The notes under the pieces are model-generated. The model was not told where the DNA came from, did not search any database, and saw nothing but the letters and a program-made list of their open reading frames with translations. This document shows positions 45,691 through 56,526 of a stretch of 64,000 bases of DNA, in pieces. The DNA is taken from assembly GCA_014529385.2 (NCBI GenBank), contig CM043944.1, forward strand, positions 175,419,740 to 175,483,739, written 5' to 3'. Positions within the stretch are counted from its first letter, which is position 1, and each line of letters opens with the position of its first letter. This DNA is from Adiantum capillus-veneris (taxonomy: Eukaryota > Streptophyta > Polypodiopsida > Polypodiales > Pteridaceae). The position numbers and the translations under genes were made by a program.

Positions 45691-46320
45691 GCTTCATCTT
45701 GACGCTACGTGTGCTTCGGAGGTCGGAATCGAGTGTGGAGAAATGCAGCGTGTTGCCCCCGACTAGAGCTACGCGCCGATACCAACATTGCGCGCGTACG
45801 GTCCGGCTTTGTGAGCTCCTTCTACGAGCTTCATCGGTTGCTTGGGTGAGCATACGTTGTCCGATTTTGCATTTCAACATATCCACGCGTTCACATTGAG
45901 TAGAACTACACATTAGACACTTTAGATTTCGAAAACGAAGACCTGCAGATTTCGGCCAGACATCCTACGTGTTTCTGCACCAGGTGTTTTGGGTCGGGAG
46001 TTTGGTTCATAGACCTTAGGGAGAGTGACCTATTGGTATCAGTAGGGTCTCCTTCAAGTTCTATGGTGTTTCGAGATTGTTTGATGGGTGTTCGGCTCTA
46101 GGAAGCGTTGTAGGAAGTTTACTCTTTTGCACTCTTGAAGGCTGTGACTTAGACAATTGGTAGAGACCTTTGTAGGAATTAGTTAGGAGTCGGTCGAGTG
46201 TAGGTTGACACCTTATGCTTGCTTCCACGCACCTGCGGGTCGATCTTCGTCCTTAGCTGACATTACATGTCAGGTGAGTTCTCGCTGTGCTGACGTCCGT
46301 CGCGGCGTATCCGTCCAATA

Positions 46321-46340
46321 TTGGCGTCGCTGCCGGGGAC
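46321..46340 (+). promoter_or_regulatory. primer-binding site, tRNA-Asp type
   Basis: TTGGCGTCGCTGCCGGGGAC. Sixteen of 18 bases agree with the Tat/Athila site TGGCGCCGTTGCCGGGGA. It sets the LTR end and the lineage. Confidence 0.85.
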
Positions 46341-46859
46341 GAAAACCTTAGGTAGGTGACCGAGACTAATTCTTGAGGAATGGGATTTTTGGCTTGCCAA
46401 GAGTCTCGCTTTACATTTAGAGAGGATCAGAGGGTGGAGGACTCTCTAGGTCTTAGAGGGAGTCTAGGAAGCGTGTGTCTGGCCCAGATCCTTCGACTTA
46501 GGTAGATAAAGTTGACTTAGGTAGTTCTAGGTAGTAGTCGAGTTCTAGAGTAGGAGTCGGAGTGGTAGAAGCGGTGAGAAGAGAGCTTGAGAGTCTGGAG
46601 AGGCCAAAAAGCAACCAAAAACATCATTATCACCATTTCACATGATAGGTAGGAATAGAGTAAATAGGACATCATGATTCAAGATCTAGAGCATTTCATG
46701 CATGTACACTTGCTTGATAGAATCATTACAAGTTTGTAAAAGATGCAAAAGTGTGTTTGAAAGCCTAATTGAAGTTCAAAAGTTACTGTGAGTGTTTTTG
46801 ATAGATCTACAGAGCATCAGGAGCATTCCTGTCAGGAAAAACTTTAATTTTAAGCCAAG

Positions 46860-47728
46860 AGACATCCTACGCGTAGGATGTCTATAGGCTAATCTGGAAG
46901 GAATTTTGGGATTTTGAGTTGACCAGGGTGTTCAGAAGGTAGGGTTTACCCTAATTTCAACTGGAAAGTGGAAATTTGGCCATATCTTGACAGGATAAGG
47001 CCAGATAGACTGAAATTGCCAGACATCCTACCCAAATAGTGCCAAAACATTATTTTGAGACCAAAACCATAAGATGTCTTTATGAGCATGTCTTGCATGA
47101 TATATTGAGTGACTAAAAGGGGTTTCACCTCATTTGGGTAAAAAAATTGGGTTCAAAGCAGACTATAGCACTTTTGACTGAAAAAGCAAAAAACTGCTGA
47201 AATTTGGGACTTTTGACATCCAAACCAAAATCTAAGCATACCACTGGGTTACTGGCATCAAGGGGAAGCTGTGGGACAAATCTAGGGTTAAACATGCCAA
47301 AAAGACATCCTACGCGTAGGATGTCTTCTGAATGATTTTGGACTCCAAACTGAATTCTGAGTATACCAAAGTGATCAGCAACTCAAGGGGAGCCTGGGTT
47401 TTGAGTTTGAAGCCATTCTGATGAAAAAAAAACATCCTACGCGTAGGATTTCTAATGCAAGAAACTGAAGCCAGACTTTGACTTTGAGCATAGTAAGGTG
47501 TTATATAGCCTAAGGCAAGCCTCCTAGTCAATTTTGGTCCAATTTGGAGTTGATTAGACTGATCACTACCATCAACAGGCCGTCGAAACAGATTTGTGAC
47601 TCTTTGACCAGCTAATAGGTGTCCAAATTAAAAAGTAAAAGCAACTGTAAGCTCAACACAACAAGAGGAAACAACAGTGCAAAAATCCAATCAAAACACA
47701 GCAGGAGACATCATACGCGTAGGATGTA
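46860..47728. repeat. palindrome array 1 (leader, before gag)
   Basis: Perfect inverted repeats of 24 and 26 bp (46860-46883, 47302-47327) and two with changes (47430-47452, 47707-47728), all built around CATCCTACG/CGTAGGATG. A decayed site (gacatcctaccc) lies at 47022. Intervals of 161, 282, 126 and 277 bp suggest monomers of about 140 bp with a palindrome in some of them. The sequence between shares short words such as gtttgaagccattctgatga with array 2 at 59.6-60.5 kb. Confidence 0.9.
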
Positions 47729-48139
47729 TATTGGGACATACTGCAAAGAAAATTTGACCTGGCATAGACAGTGAGGTTCCATTTGGCTTAAGGGTTCCAT
47801 AACTTCTTTCAGAAGTGAATTTGGACCTTGTTTGCCCATTTGATGAAGCAAAGACTGAATTCATACTTTTTCGCGTAAATTGACCAACATCTGAGGGAAG
47901 TACTGTTTCAGATTGGCAAACCTAATCCAGAACATCGGCAATGTATAAAATACAGTAGTGGTTGAGATTAACTCTCCAGTTATACCAATCATTACTAAGA
48001 TAACCTCTAGCAGATAAATGCTTTGATTTGATTGCCGAAATTAAAACGCTTGTGTACAGGTATATTCAGCAACAAAGCAAGAAGTTGAGCAGAAACTGAC
48101 CCATTGCAAGGTGAGTGGTTGAATTTGTGATAAATTGCA

Positions 48140-49819
48140 TTGATAAGTTTGATGAATTTAAGATCAGGAAGATACATTGTTAGAGACCAAAAAGTGGCAG
48201 GTGACCAAAGTAGCTTAGTGTCCACCGAAGAGAGTGTAACTCAGGCAAGGCTAGATCCGCTAGCACCGATTATTGAGGAAGGTAGTGATAGTGACACTTC
48301 GTCAGACAAATCTTTCTTCATGATGGGTAGTCAACAGCCAGGAGGTTTCACCTATGATGGACCTATGCGAGGAGGAAGCACCTCCCAAAATCCTTTGAAT
48401 GATTCCAGGCTCACGGTGATCTTCTTAGAGGGAACAAATTCGAGAGGAGCCCTAGTCTATTCTGACTATAGAGGCCGCAAGTGCATTTGTATCGAAGAGA
48501 GGCCAGCTCAAAGATTGGAGATAATCCGAGTGTATGATGATGGAGATAGATTTCGAGACAAAAAGGGGAACCACTATTTAATAGTTAGTAACCCTGAAGA
48601 TTACAACAGATATGGAGATAACGTGGCTAAAGGGAAAATGGTTTCAGAGACTCAAGAATAGCCACCAAACATTGATCGACCCGGAGCTATTTTTATGTAT
48701 GATAAGAAAACAATCAGGGTTCCAACTTATAACGAGAATGTGGGAATCTACAAACATGAAAGCGAGGGTATAGTCTCTTACTTTCGCAGCAAAGAACCAT
48801 ACGTAAACGAATTAAGCAAAGAACAGGTTCTTTACTTATTCTCTTATGAAACTGCTACGGGGAAGGGCATAGTTTTTGTTGATAGATACGAGTGAGAATA
48901 CCAACGTATTCTCCTAGAGGAAGTAGAGAGAGCAACAGGTCCAGGAGCATCAGTATATGCCCCTAAGGAAGTGCCAAGAGCCGCCCACACCCTAAGCAAG
49001 TCAACGAATCCTTTTTCAGATGAGTATGACACTACCTCACATTCCACCTGATCGCAAACATTCAACGGCCAAGATCAACCAGCAAACCAGCCATCATTGC
49101 AGGCATGGCTTCGACAGAGTGCAAGAATGGAATCAGATCGAAACCGAGATGGTTATCAAGCCGCACGAGGGCTCAAGGATTTGCAAGAACCACCACACTA
49201 TTCAAGGTATCAGGCAAAGAGTAAGCCAAAAACACAAGGGTCAACAGAGCCTGGAGGACCACCCATAGAACGAGTCCGCAGAGAAGAACCACCTCTAGCG
49301 AGAACCGTTAGAAATCATGGCTTAGGAGCACCATTGGGAGAGGAACCAGCCTATTACAGAAGGCCTGAGGAGGTGTATCGACTGGGACGGGGTGATCCAA
49401 TGATGAGGTTTGTAGACCATCGCAGAATTAGACCTTCTCAAGTGCAAAAATGGGTAAACAAGAAATACACAGGAAGCAGAGACCCAAGAGATCATGTCGC
49501 AGCCTTTGTGCGTGTAATTAGAGCCGAAGAGGTGTTAGATTTTCCCACCCAATTTGCAGGGTTTGGACTAACCCTAGAGGATGATGTAGCCACTTGGTTT
49601 GACTCTGTAGAGCGTAGAGACTTTGAGTCGATGGAGGAAGTGTTTGACGAGTTTATTGAGGAATTCTCTCAAAGGGGAATAGCTCATAATACCGTCTCAC
49701 AGATCCATAAATTCAAACAGAAAGATGGAGAATCTGTACGAAAGAAAGCCCTAAGACTAAAAAGAATGTTAAGTTCTGTCCTGTTGAAGAACTGCCAACT
49801 CAGTCCAGACTTATGCTGA
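48140..49819 (+). pseudogene. giant element gag, N-terminal and capsid
   Basis: One reading frame runs from ATG 48140 (MISLMNLRSGRYIV) to 49819, interrupted by stops at 48659-48661, 48893-48895 and about 49049. LRSG near the start is common in Tat/Athila gag proteins. The first 300 residues are acidic and not recognisable. The capsid domain lies at about 49440-49810, with KKYTGSRDPRDHVAAFVRV, GFGLTLEDDVATWFDSV, EFSQRGIAHNTVSQIHKFKQ and KALRLKRML. Gag assembles the particle that packages element RNA. A frame change follows at about 49820. Confidence 0.85.
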
Positions 49820-49866
49820 TATTCATCCAAGGACTAAGGAATGCAGATCTCTAGAAAGACTTACAT

Positions 49867-50793
49867 ATGAAGAGGAGCACGACGTTGAATGAGTTGACCA
49901 AGGAGGCTTTGTACCTTGTGGACAATTGTGCGGTCTACAAAGAGGGGGAGTTCAAGGATCTTGATGACGATTTGTCTTCACAGCAAAGTGGAAGCAAGTC
50001 TTCTAAGACAACACCGAAAGGAGAAGTAGCGGTAAACCAGGAGCAGCTTGTAGATGAAGTGCTAAAAAAGATCAACTTGTACACCAAACCCCAAGCTAAA
50101 CAGCCCAAGTGGTGTGCTATTGAACAAAAATGGACAAACCATGGGACCGAGGAATGTTATTATAACAAGGGATATGTGAGAGAGAGACCTTACGCTCCCC
50201 AAGCTCCAGTAGCTTCCCCTCAAGTTCCACCGATGCCTATATATCAAGCAGGAAACTTACCAGGACATGTAGGTGTAGAAATACCACAACCGGTGTTAGG
50301 GCAACAACCACCCCTACCAGGATTACGACCAATTGGTATAAGATACACACCAACAGTAACTGAATCGGAGGAAAAAGCTTTGGTGCCTATGTATGCGTAT
50401 TATGAAGATCCCAATGGATATGCAGCAAACCCTGTCTATTATCCACCGGAAGAACCCTCGACGCGAGAACCATGGAGCATGATAGGGAATCAAGGACCAC
50501 CAACTGCTGCACAGGCCGCTGGAGAAGGAAGATATAGCCTAGATGAACGAACACTGATGTTCATAGCCAATGGAGGCATGGGCGGACAGAGACATGCTTA
50601 CCAACAAAGATGGGCTCAAGGAGCGCCTCAACAATCCAAGGGACCTTGTTACAAATGTGGAGGAGACCATTGGCTGAGAGACTGTCCTCATGATGAAATC
50701 ATTAGAGTCAATGCATATTGCCCAGAATGTGGAATTACTCATTTGATTCCCGATTGCCCTAAAAACCGAGCAAAGGAGCAAAAACCACCTTGA
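49867..50793 (+). pseudogene. giant element gag C-terminus with two zinc knuckles
   Basis: A 308-residue frame with a Pro/Tyr/Gln-rich middle and two nucleic-acid-binding knuckles: CYKCGGDHWLRDC (50647-50685) and CPECGITHLIPDC (50719-50757). Both have the spacing C-x2-C-x3-H-x4-C, the same as in copy D. KWTNHGTEECYYN is shared with copy A. The frame ends at 50793; a short stretch in another frame (VTRAQAQRR) links to the next part. Confidence 0.88.
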
Positions 50794-51023
50794 ATATGTT
50801 AGAAACAGTACCTTCCAGTGCAGGATCGGAAAATGAAACAATCATACCTATTCAGGCGGTAACACGGGCCCAAGCCCAAAGAAGGACGAATGAACCCATA
50901 GTTGAAGAGGCAAAAATCGATGCCCAAAGTTAAGAAACGAAAAATCAGAGAAGCACATGGAAAGCTAGAAAGGCGCGTAGGAAAGCCAGGAAGGAACGAG
51001 AGCAAACAGCCCTATCCGAGGAG

Positions 51024-52670
51024 TTGAAACATACCAAAGACAGATTGGAGCGGTTAGAGGATCTAGCTAGCTTAAGCTCACACACCACATCAGCCATAGC
51101 ACCCAAGGAAATAGCAGAACCCAAAAGTGCGGGATCAGGAGGATCTGTATTGGCAGACAAGGTAAAAGAGCAGTTGGATGCGCTTCTAAAAGCTTATGAA
51201 GCTCGACTTAAAAAGAACCAAACCCAGGAGCAAATGTGGATGACTTATCCATATGCAAAAATAGAAAAACAAAGGTTGGATATGTGTAAAAAGATCATCG
51301 AGACGGCTCAATCATTGATGGAAGACCCGCTGGGTAAACCGGCAAATTGTCATGAAGCACCGGATCCAACCCCTATCCAACCAACATTAGAGAAACATGA
51401 GGAAACAAAGGAAAGACTCACTAATGACTATGAGTCCAGAGGAGAGCCTATCATAGTGCCAAATACCACCGATGGGGCAAGTGACGGGTTCCAGCCTAAA
51501 ATATTGGCAGAAATGGGTAAGGACTGTAAAGGTCTAGATGATCTGTGGAAGCAAATCCGTGAGGCCAACGAGGCTAATAGGATGAGTAACCACCTGAATA
51601 GCGCGAGAAAAGAAAAGAATGTGATCTTACCTCCTATTGAAGAATTTGAGGCAACGTCGCAAATGAACTTTGAGATACATTCACAAGGGGGAGATCAAGG
51701 ATCAATTAGTTCGGGGCACAGCCAACCAGACTCTTTGAGAACTTTACCCTCTTACCTAGGAGAGTACGAAGCTAAGTCAGAAGTGAGAGCAATCCCATCT
51801 CAAAGACTTTCTTCTAACAAGGTGATGGATTTGCAAAGATTGATTGAGTTGTTATCCACTCCGGTGGCATGCACAATCACGTTAGCAGAACTCCTAAGGT
51901 TAAGGCCAAACATGTGGACCATAGTAGGAAAATGCCTAGAAAAATTTGGAGTGAAAGACCCCACCTTGAAGCTACAAGAAGGGATCAGAGAGTTGGACAG
52001 ACCTCAACTAAACACTAGGCTAGTACCATTGAATAAGGTTGGAGAATATTGTGAGGGAGAAGACGGAAACACTACGCTACCAGTAGAATTCCAAGGAGTA
52101 GTTTCCAAAGCTATTCTTAACAGTGGAGCGGGAGTTGCTATCGCCACCAAAAAAATCTGGAAAAAATGGGGAAAACCAGCTTTGAGAGCTACCAGAATGA
52201 AACTGCAATTGGAAGATGGGTTCATGGAGAAGCCGTTAGGACTCCTAGAAAAAGTGATTGTCACTTCGTGCGGAATCGAGTATGAGCATACATTTGCAAT
52301 AGTTGATTTCGACAAAAAGAACAATTATGAGATCATCTTGGGACGACCATTCATGCGACAACTGAAGATGGTCCAAGATTGGGGTTATGACCACACATAC
52401 CTCAGACATGGCGAAACGACAACTAAAATACACATGAAAGACCATAGTTACAAAGATGTCAACCAAACACCTGTGGAAGAGTTTGATTCGGCTACAGTAG
52501 CAGGATCAGAACTACCAGCATGGTTAGGGCAACCAAAAGAGCTATGGATGTGCGGAGCTTCACATTGTGAAATCTTAAGAAGAGAGGAATGCGTCTTAGA
52601 AAGAGCAATCGAGGACAAGGAGTATATTCCGGAACCTTTCCCTGAAGATGCCTTGGAACCTCTAGAATGA
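51024..52670 (+). pseudogene. giant element linker and aspartic protease with Asp-to-Asn change
   Basis: A 548-residue frame. The first 330 residues are a charged linker also seen in copies A and B (ADKVKEQLDALLKAYEARLK; LRTLPSYLGEYEAKS). The retropepsin follows: the active site reads ILNSGAGVAI, with Asn at residue 366 (52119-52121) where copy B has Asp and retropepsins need it. The second conserved patch is NYEIILGRPFM (residue 437). QDWGYDHTYLRHGET and the segment to LEPLE follow. A retropepsin with Asn here should be inactive. TGA at 52668-52670 ends the frame where copy A has Trp; the frame continues beyond it. Confidence 0.88.
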
Positions 52671-52688
52671 GAACACATACTGGCAACA

Positions 52689-53737
52689 TTGGATGTCTGT
52701 ACCATTATCGACAGTCCAACAACAAAATTTTGCGATAAGGATGGCTATGATGTGTTACCCTATTACATGGTAAGCGTTATACCAGAAAAGGAGACGGTAG
52801 AACCACCGGAACAAGAAGAGTTTTACAACTCCTCTGAACAATTGGAAGTAAATGGTGATGCAGATAATGAGTGTTCAGACACCTCAAGTGAGCGTGGAAA
52901 TGAAGTCGAGAATATCAAGTTTTATGATTTTGCTAATCAACACCCTAGACGCCAAGAGCTCTATAGGAGGAAACGAGCAGGAAACAAAGCAAGAGAGAAC
53001 CTTATGCCCAGGATAAAAGGTAAAACTCACTATTTGATGCTTGTAAAAGCAGAGGATTGTGTAAAAGATCTAATATCGGGAAGATTCTCAAAAAATCGAA
53101 TAGAACGAACGCGAGAGGAAATAAAACAAGTACGAAAAGCTAAAACCGAAACAAAATCACAAAAATCTCAAAATTCAAAAAAAGAAATAACAAAGGACCA
53201 AGAGTGGACCAAAATGGAGCGCAAACAGAAATACCAAGAACTGAAACGGTCTTTGAGAGAGATATGGACTACGGAAGAAGATAGTGATGGTAAAGGAGAG
53301 TTAGAAAAGGGGAACATGAATGTATCATCACACTATCGGAAATTTACTATCCAGGACAGAAAAATCATCATGACACCACCAATCAGGGAAAGAACCAACC
53401 AAGAATCCTACGATGGGCCTGAAAATGCAAAAGAGATAGACCTCGCAGAACCAGGTGAAAAGCCGTAGCCGGTCTATATAGCTAACGATTTAGAGTCTGA
53501 GGAGGAAGCACAGCTAACACAACTTCTCACGAAGTATAAAGATGTGTTCGCTTGGTCCTATAAAGACCTCAAAGGAGTTGATCCGTTGATATGTCAACAT
53601 ACAATTCCTTTGAAATCAGATGCAAAACCTAGCAAAGAACGTCCTTATACATATAATGACACATTTGCTAAATGAATCAAAGAAGAGATTGATAAAATGA
53701 TGGAAGCGGAATTCATCTATGAGATTGAACATACAGA
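52689..53737 (+). pseudogene. giant element linker between protease and reverse transcriptase
   Basis: The same frame as the protease continues after the TGA, with KFCDKDGYDVLPYYMVSVI (also in copy A), then a long basic segment (KSQNSKKEITKDQE), a stop at 53466-53468 and then LLTKYKDVFAWSYKDLKGV and QHTIPLKSDAKP. The last part is the conserved lead-in to the polymerase of gypsy elements. TGA at about 53673 replaces an expected Trp. The basic segment has no known function. Confidence 0.8.
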
Positions 53738-54312
53738 TTGGGTGTCACCCATGTGGTAGTTCCCAAAAAAAATAAAAAACTGCGAGTGTGTGTAAACCTC
53801 AAGAAGGTGAATGCAGCAACCATAAGGGATAATTATCCCTTGCCAATTACAGAACATGTACTTGAGCGAGTGGCCGGGAAACGGGCTTATTCCTTTCTGG
53901 ATGGGTTTTCAGGATACAAACAACTGGCAATAGCAAGGGAGGATCAACACAAAACAACGTTTGCCACAGAATGGGAGATTTATGCGTATCGAGTTATGCC
54001 ATTTGGCTTAACCAATGCACCAGCCACTTTCCAGAGGTTAACGACTCACGCATTCAAGAAATACCTAAGAATATTCTTAGAAATTTACATGGATGACCTA
54101 TGTGTACACTCTCTTCTGCGAGAGGAACATATTTGCAAAAGGTCTTTGAAAAGTGCAGGACATATCAAATCTGTCTTGACTCGGAAAAGTGTGTATTTAT
54201 AGTTAAGCAAGGATGAATCTTAGGACACATTGTCTCAAGAAATGGCATAACCACAGACCTAGACAAAGTCAAAGTCATTGTAGACCTGCCTAGGCCTACT
54301 AATGCGAAACAA
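53738..54312 (+). pseudogene. giant element reverse transcriptase
   Basis: Reads VVVPKKNKKLRVCVNLKKVNAAT, EHVLERVAGKRAYSFLDGFSGYKQLAI and YRVMPFGLTNAPATFQRL, with the catalytic YMDD at 54086-54097 in a context of IYMDDLCVHS. A frameshift around 54120 puts the segment with GHIVSRNGI in another frame (about 54215-54250). Order and motifs match copy D closely. It copies the element RNA into DNA; this copy cannot be intact because of the frame changes. Confidence 0.92.
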
Positions 54313-54930
54313 GTGCAATCCTTCATGGGACACTGCAGATATTATCGAAGATTCATATACATGTATGCAGTTATCGCACAACCTCTATATCGTTTGCGAG
54401 TCAATTTCGAGTGGACCGAGGAGTGTGAAACTTCATTCCAAAAGCTGAAGGAAAACCTTATATCATCACTTGTACTAAAGGCACCAGATTGGGAAACGAT
54501 ATTCCATGTGCACATTGATGCTTCAACATATGCCATTGGAAGTATTCTAGCTCAACTTGGAGATGGAACAATGGATTTTCCAGTTTGCTATGCGCGCCGA
54601 CAGTTAAACAGTGCAGAAAAGAACTACACAACCACCGAGAGGGAAGGGTTAGGAATGATTTATTCTGTAAAGAAATTTCGGCATTATTTGCTTGCAAACA
54701 AATTTGTGTTCTTCACAGATCATCGAGCTCTTTTGTACCTAGTAAATAAACCTTGCAATATAGGGAGAATCGTACGCTGGTTTATTATATTGCTAGAATT
54801 TGACTTCACACTGGTGGTCAAAAAGGGTAAAACCCATCTATGAGCGGATCATCTTTCAAGAATACACAACGGGGAATCTCCTGAAGGAGTAGATGTTGAC
54901 ATATTAGATGCTTATCTTTTCAACATTGAA
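54313..54930 (+). pseudogene. giant element RNase H
   Basis: Begins with SFMGHCRYYRRFIYMYAVIA, the post-polymerase thumb, then the RNase H fold: VHIDASTYAIGSILAQ, ARRQLNSAEKNYTTTEREGLGMIY and FFTDHRALLYLVNKP. ADHLSRI closes the domain after an in-frame TGA (54841-54843). The archaeal-type second RNase H that marks many Tat elements was not seen between here and the integrase. Confidence 0.9.
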
Positions 54931-56526
54931 ATGGCACCCAAATGGTCTCAAGAAATTGCTAGCATTCTTTCCTGTGGAAGTAGGTTTGATAATACGGAAT
55001 GCAGATCCAAACAGCAAATAATTCGACAAACAAACTTCCAGTTGATAGCAGGACGGTTGTATCATCTTGGATCTGACCTAATCCTACGATTATGTATACA
55101 TCCGGAAGAATTTGAGTGATACCTTGAAGAGGCACATGCCCAGGGTTGTGCATTTCATTGCTCAACAATGAAGACACACCAGAGACTGAAACAGTTAGGG
55201 GTTTGTTGGCCAACTATGTATGCTGACACACATTCTTATATAACCAATTGTACTATATGTAGTGCCAAACGACCAGTGGATCACACAACTTTGTTTCAGG
55301 TAAACATAGCACCTGCATGGAGTCAATATATCATTGACTTCATAACCACCAGGACGTTCCCTGAGAACATCATAAGAGCACGGGACAAAGCTATAGAGCT
55401 GGAAGCTCGTGACTTTCAGTTAATTGGGAACCAACTCTATAAGCGAGGTAAGGACAATCAACTTAGAATCTGTGCAAGTGAAAGCGAATACCTGCTGATT
55501 CTAGAACATGCACATAGCGGAATAAGTGGAGGCCATTTTTCGGGCGATAAGACGACAAAAATTGTCTTAACCGCAGGAATTTGGTGGCCTACATTGCACA
55601 TGGATGCTGAAGAGTTTGTAAAGCATTGTGATGTATGTCAACACACCAAGATGCCAATAAAAAGAGATGAGATGCCATTACGGCCAATGATGGGAGCAAG
55701 AGCATTTGCAAAATGGGGCATTGATTTTGTGGGACCTATATCACCCACTGCATATTGCACCCATACCCAATATATCATTGTGGCTACGGACTATCTCACA
55801 AAATGGGTCGAAGCCAAAGCAACACAAAAAGCTGATGCAAGCACCACGGCACAATTTTTGTACGAGAATGTTTTTGTACGTTACGGGTTACCAATAGAAA
55901 TTGTCAGTGACCGTGGAACACATTTTCTCAATGAAGTCATTGAATATCTGCTAGAGGAATTCATGGTCATACATAGAAAATCCGCACCATACCATCCACA
56001 GGGCAATGGGCAAGCTAAGGCCACAAATAAAACACTATGCACGGTTCTCACTAAAATAGTGTTAGAATCAAGAACAGATTGGGATCATCAGCTACACTCA
56101 ACACTATGGGCATACAGGGTAGCTTACAAAACATCAATAGGAACAACACCATAAAACATGGTGTTTGGCCTAAATGCTCTACTACCCATCGCGTTTTTAA
56201 TCCCAACTCTACGAGTAGCAAAAAGCTTGGAATGGACAGGGCATGAGCTCTCTTCAAGGATTGATGATCTTGAAAAGCTAGATGAACTCCGCTTACGAGC
56301 TGTCGCTTCAATCTATGCTAAAAAGGAAGACAAAAGGAATTTTTTGACAAACATGTGCATACCAAAGAGTTCAAAACAGGTGATTACGTACTTGTTTATA
56401 CCTTGAAGAAACATGCCAAGAAACTTAAAAAGCGAGGGATGGGACCATTTGTGATTAGTGATCTATCACAAAGTGGAGCTGTCAAGCTTGCTACATTAGC
56501 AGGTGAAGAAAGCCAAACTGATTAGT
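54931..56526 (+). pseudogene. giant element integrase with two tandem HHCC modules
   Basis: Two homologous zinc-binding modules lie in register, 375 bp apart. Module 1 (54931-55305) reads MAPKWSQEIASIL, NFQLIAGRLYHLG, EEAHAQGCAFH, CWPTMYADTHSYI and NCTIC. Module 2 (55306-55675) reads IAPAWSQYIIDFI, DFQLIGNQLYKRG, LEHAHSGISGGH, WWPTLHMDAEEFV and HCDVC. The catalytic core follows with GIDFVGPIS (Asp at 55723) and SDRGTHF (Asp at 55909). Exactly 35 residues further on, the expected Glu is Lys (GQAKATNK, 56017-56019). A C-terminal GPFVISD segment lies after a frameshift near 56335. Stops are at 55117 and 56152. Module 1 has a stop just before its first His, and module 2 looks the better preserved. 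Confidence 0.9.

Larger units (their letters stand above)
45339..46317 (+). repeat. 5' LTR of the giant element (979 bp)
   Basis: Starts TGTTAGAAGCTGG exactly where the DNA-transposon match breaks off and ends CCGTCCA three bases before the primer site. It contains a TATA box, a GA microsatellite and, near its end, CAGGTGAGT, a strong splice-donor match (46271-46279). No 3' partner is inside the window. Confidence 0.78.

Noticed and set aside
54844-54930. The archaeal-type second RNase H typical of Tat elements.
   Set aside because: The interval between RNase H and the integrase module is too short (under 30 residues) and shows no such motifs.
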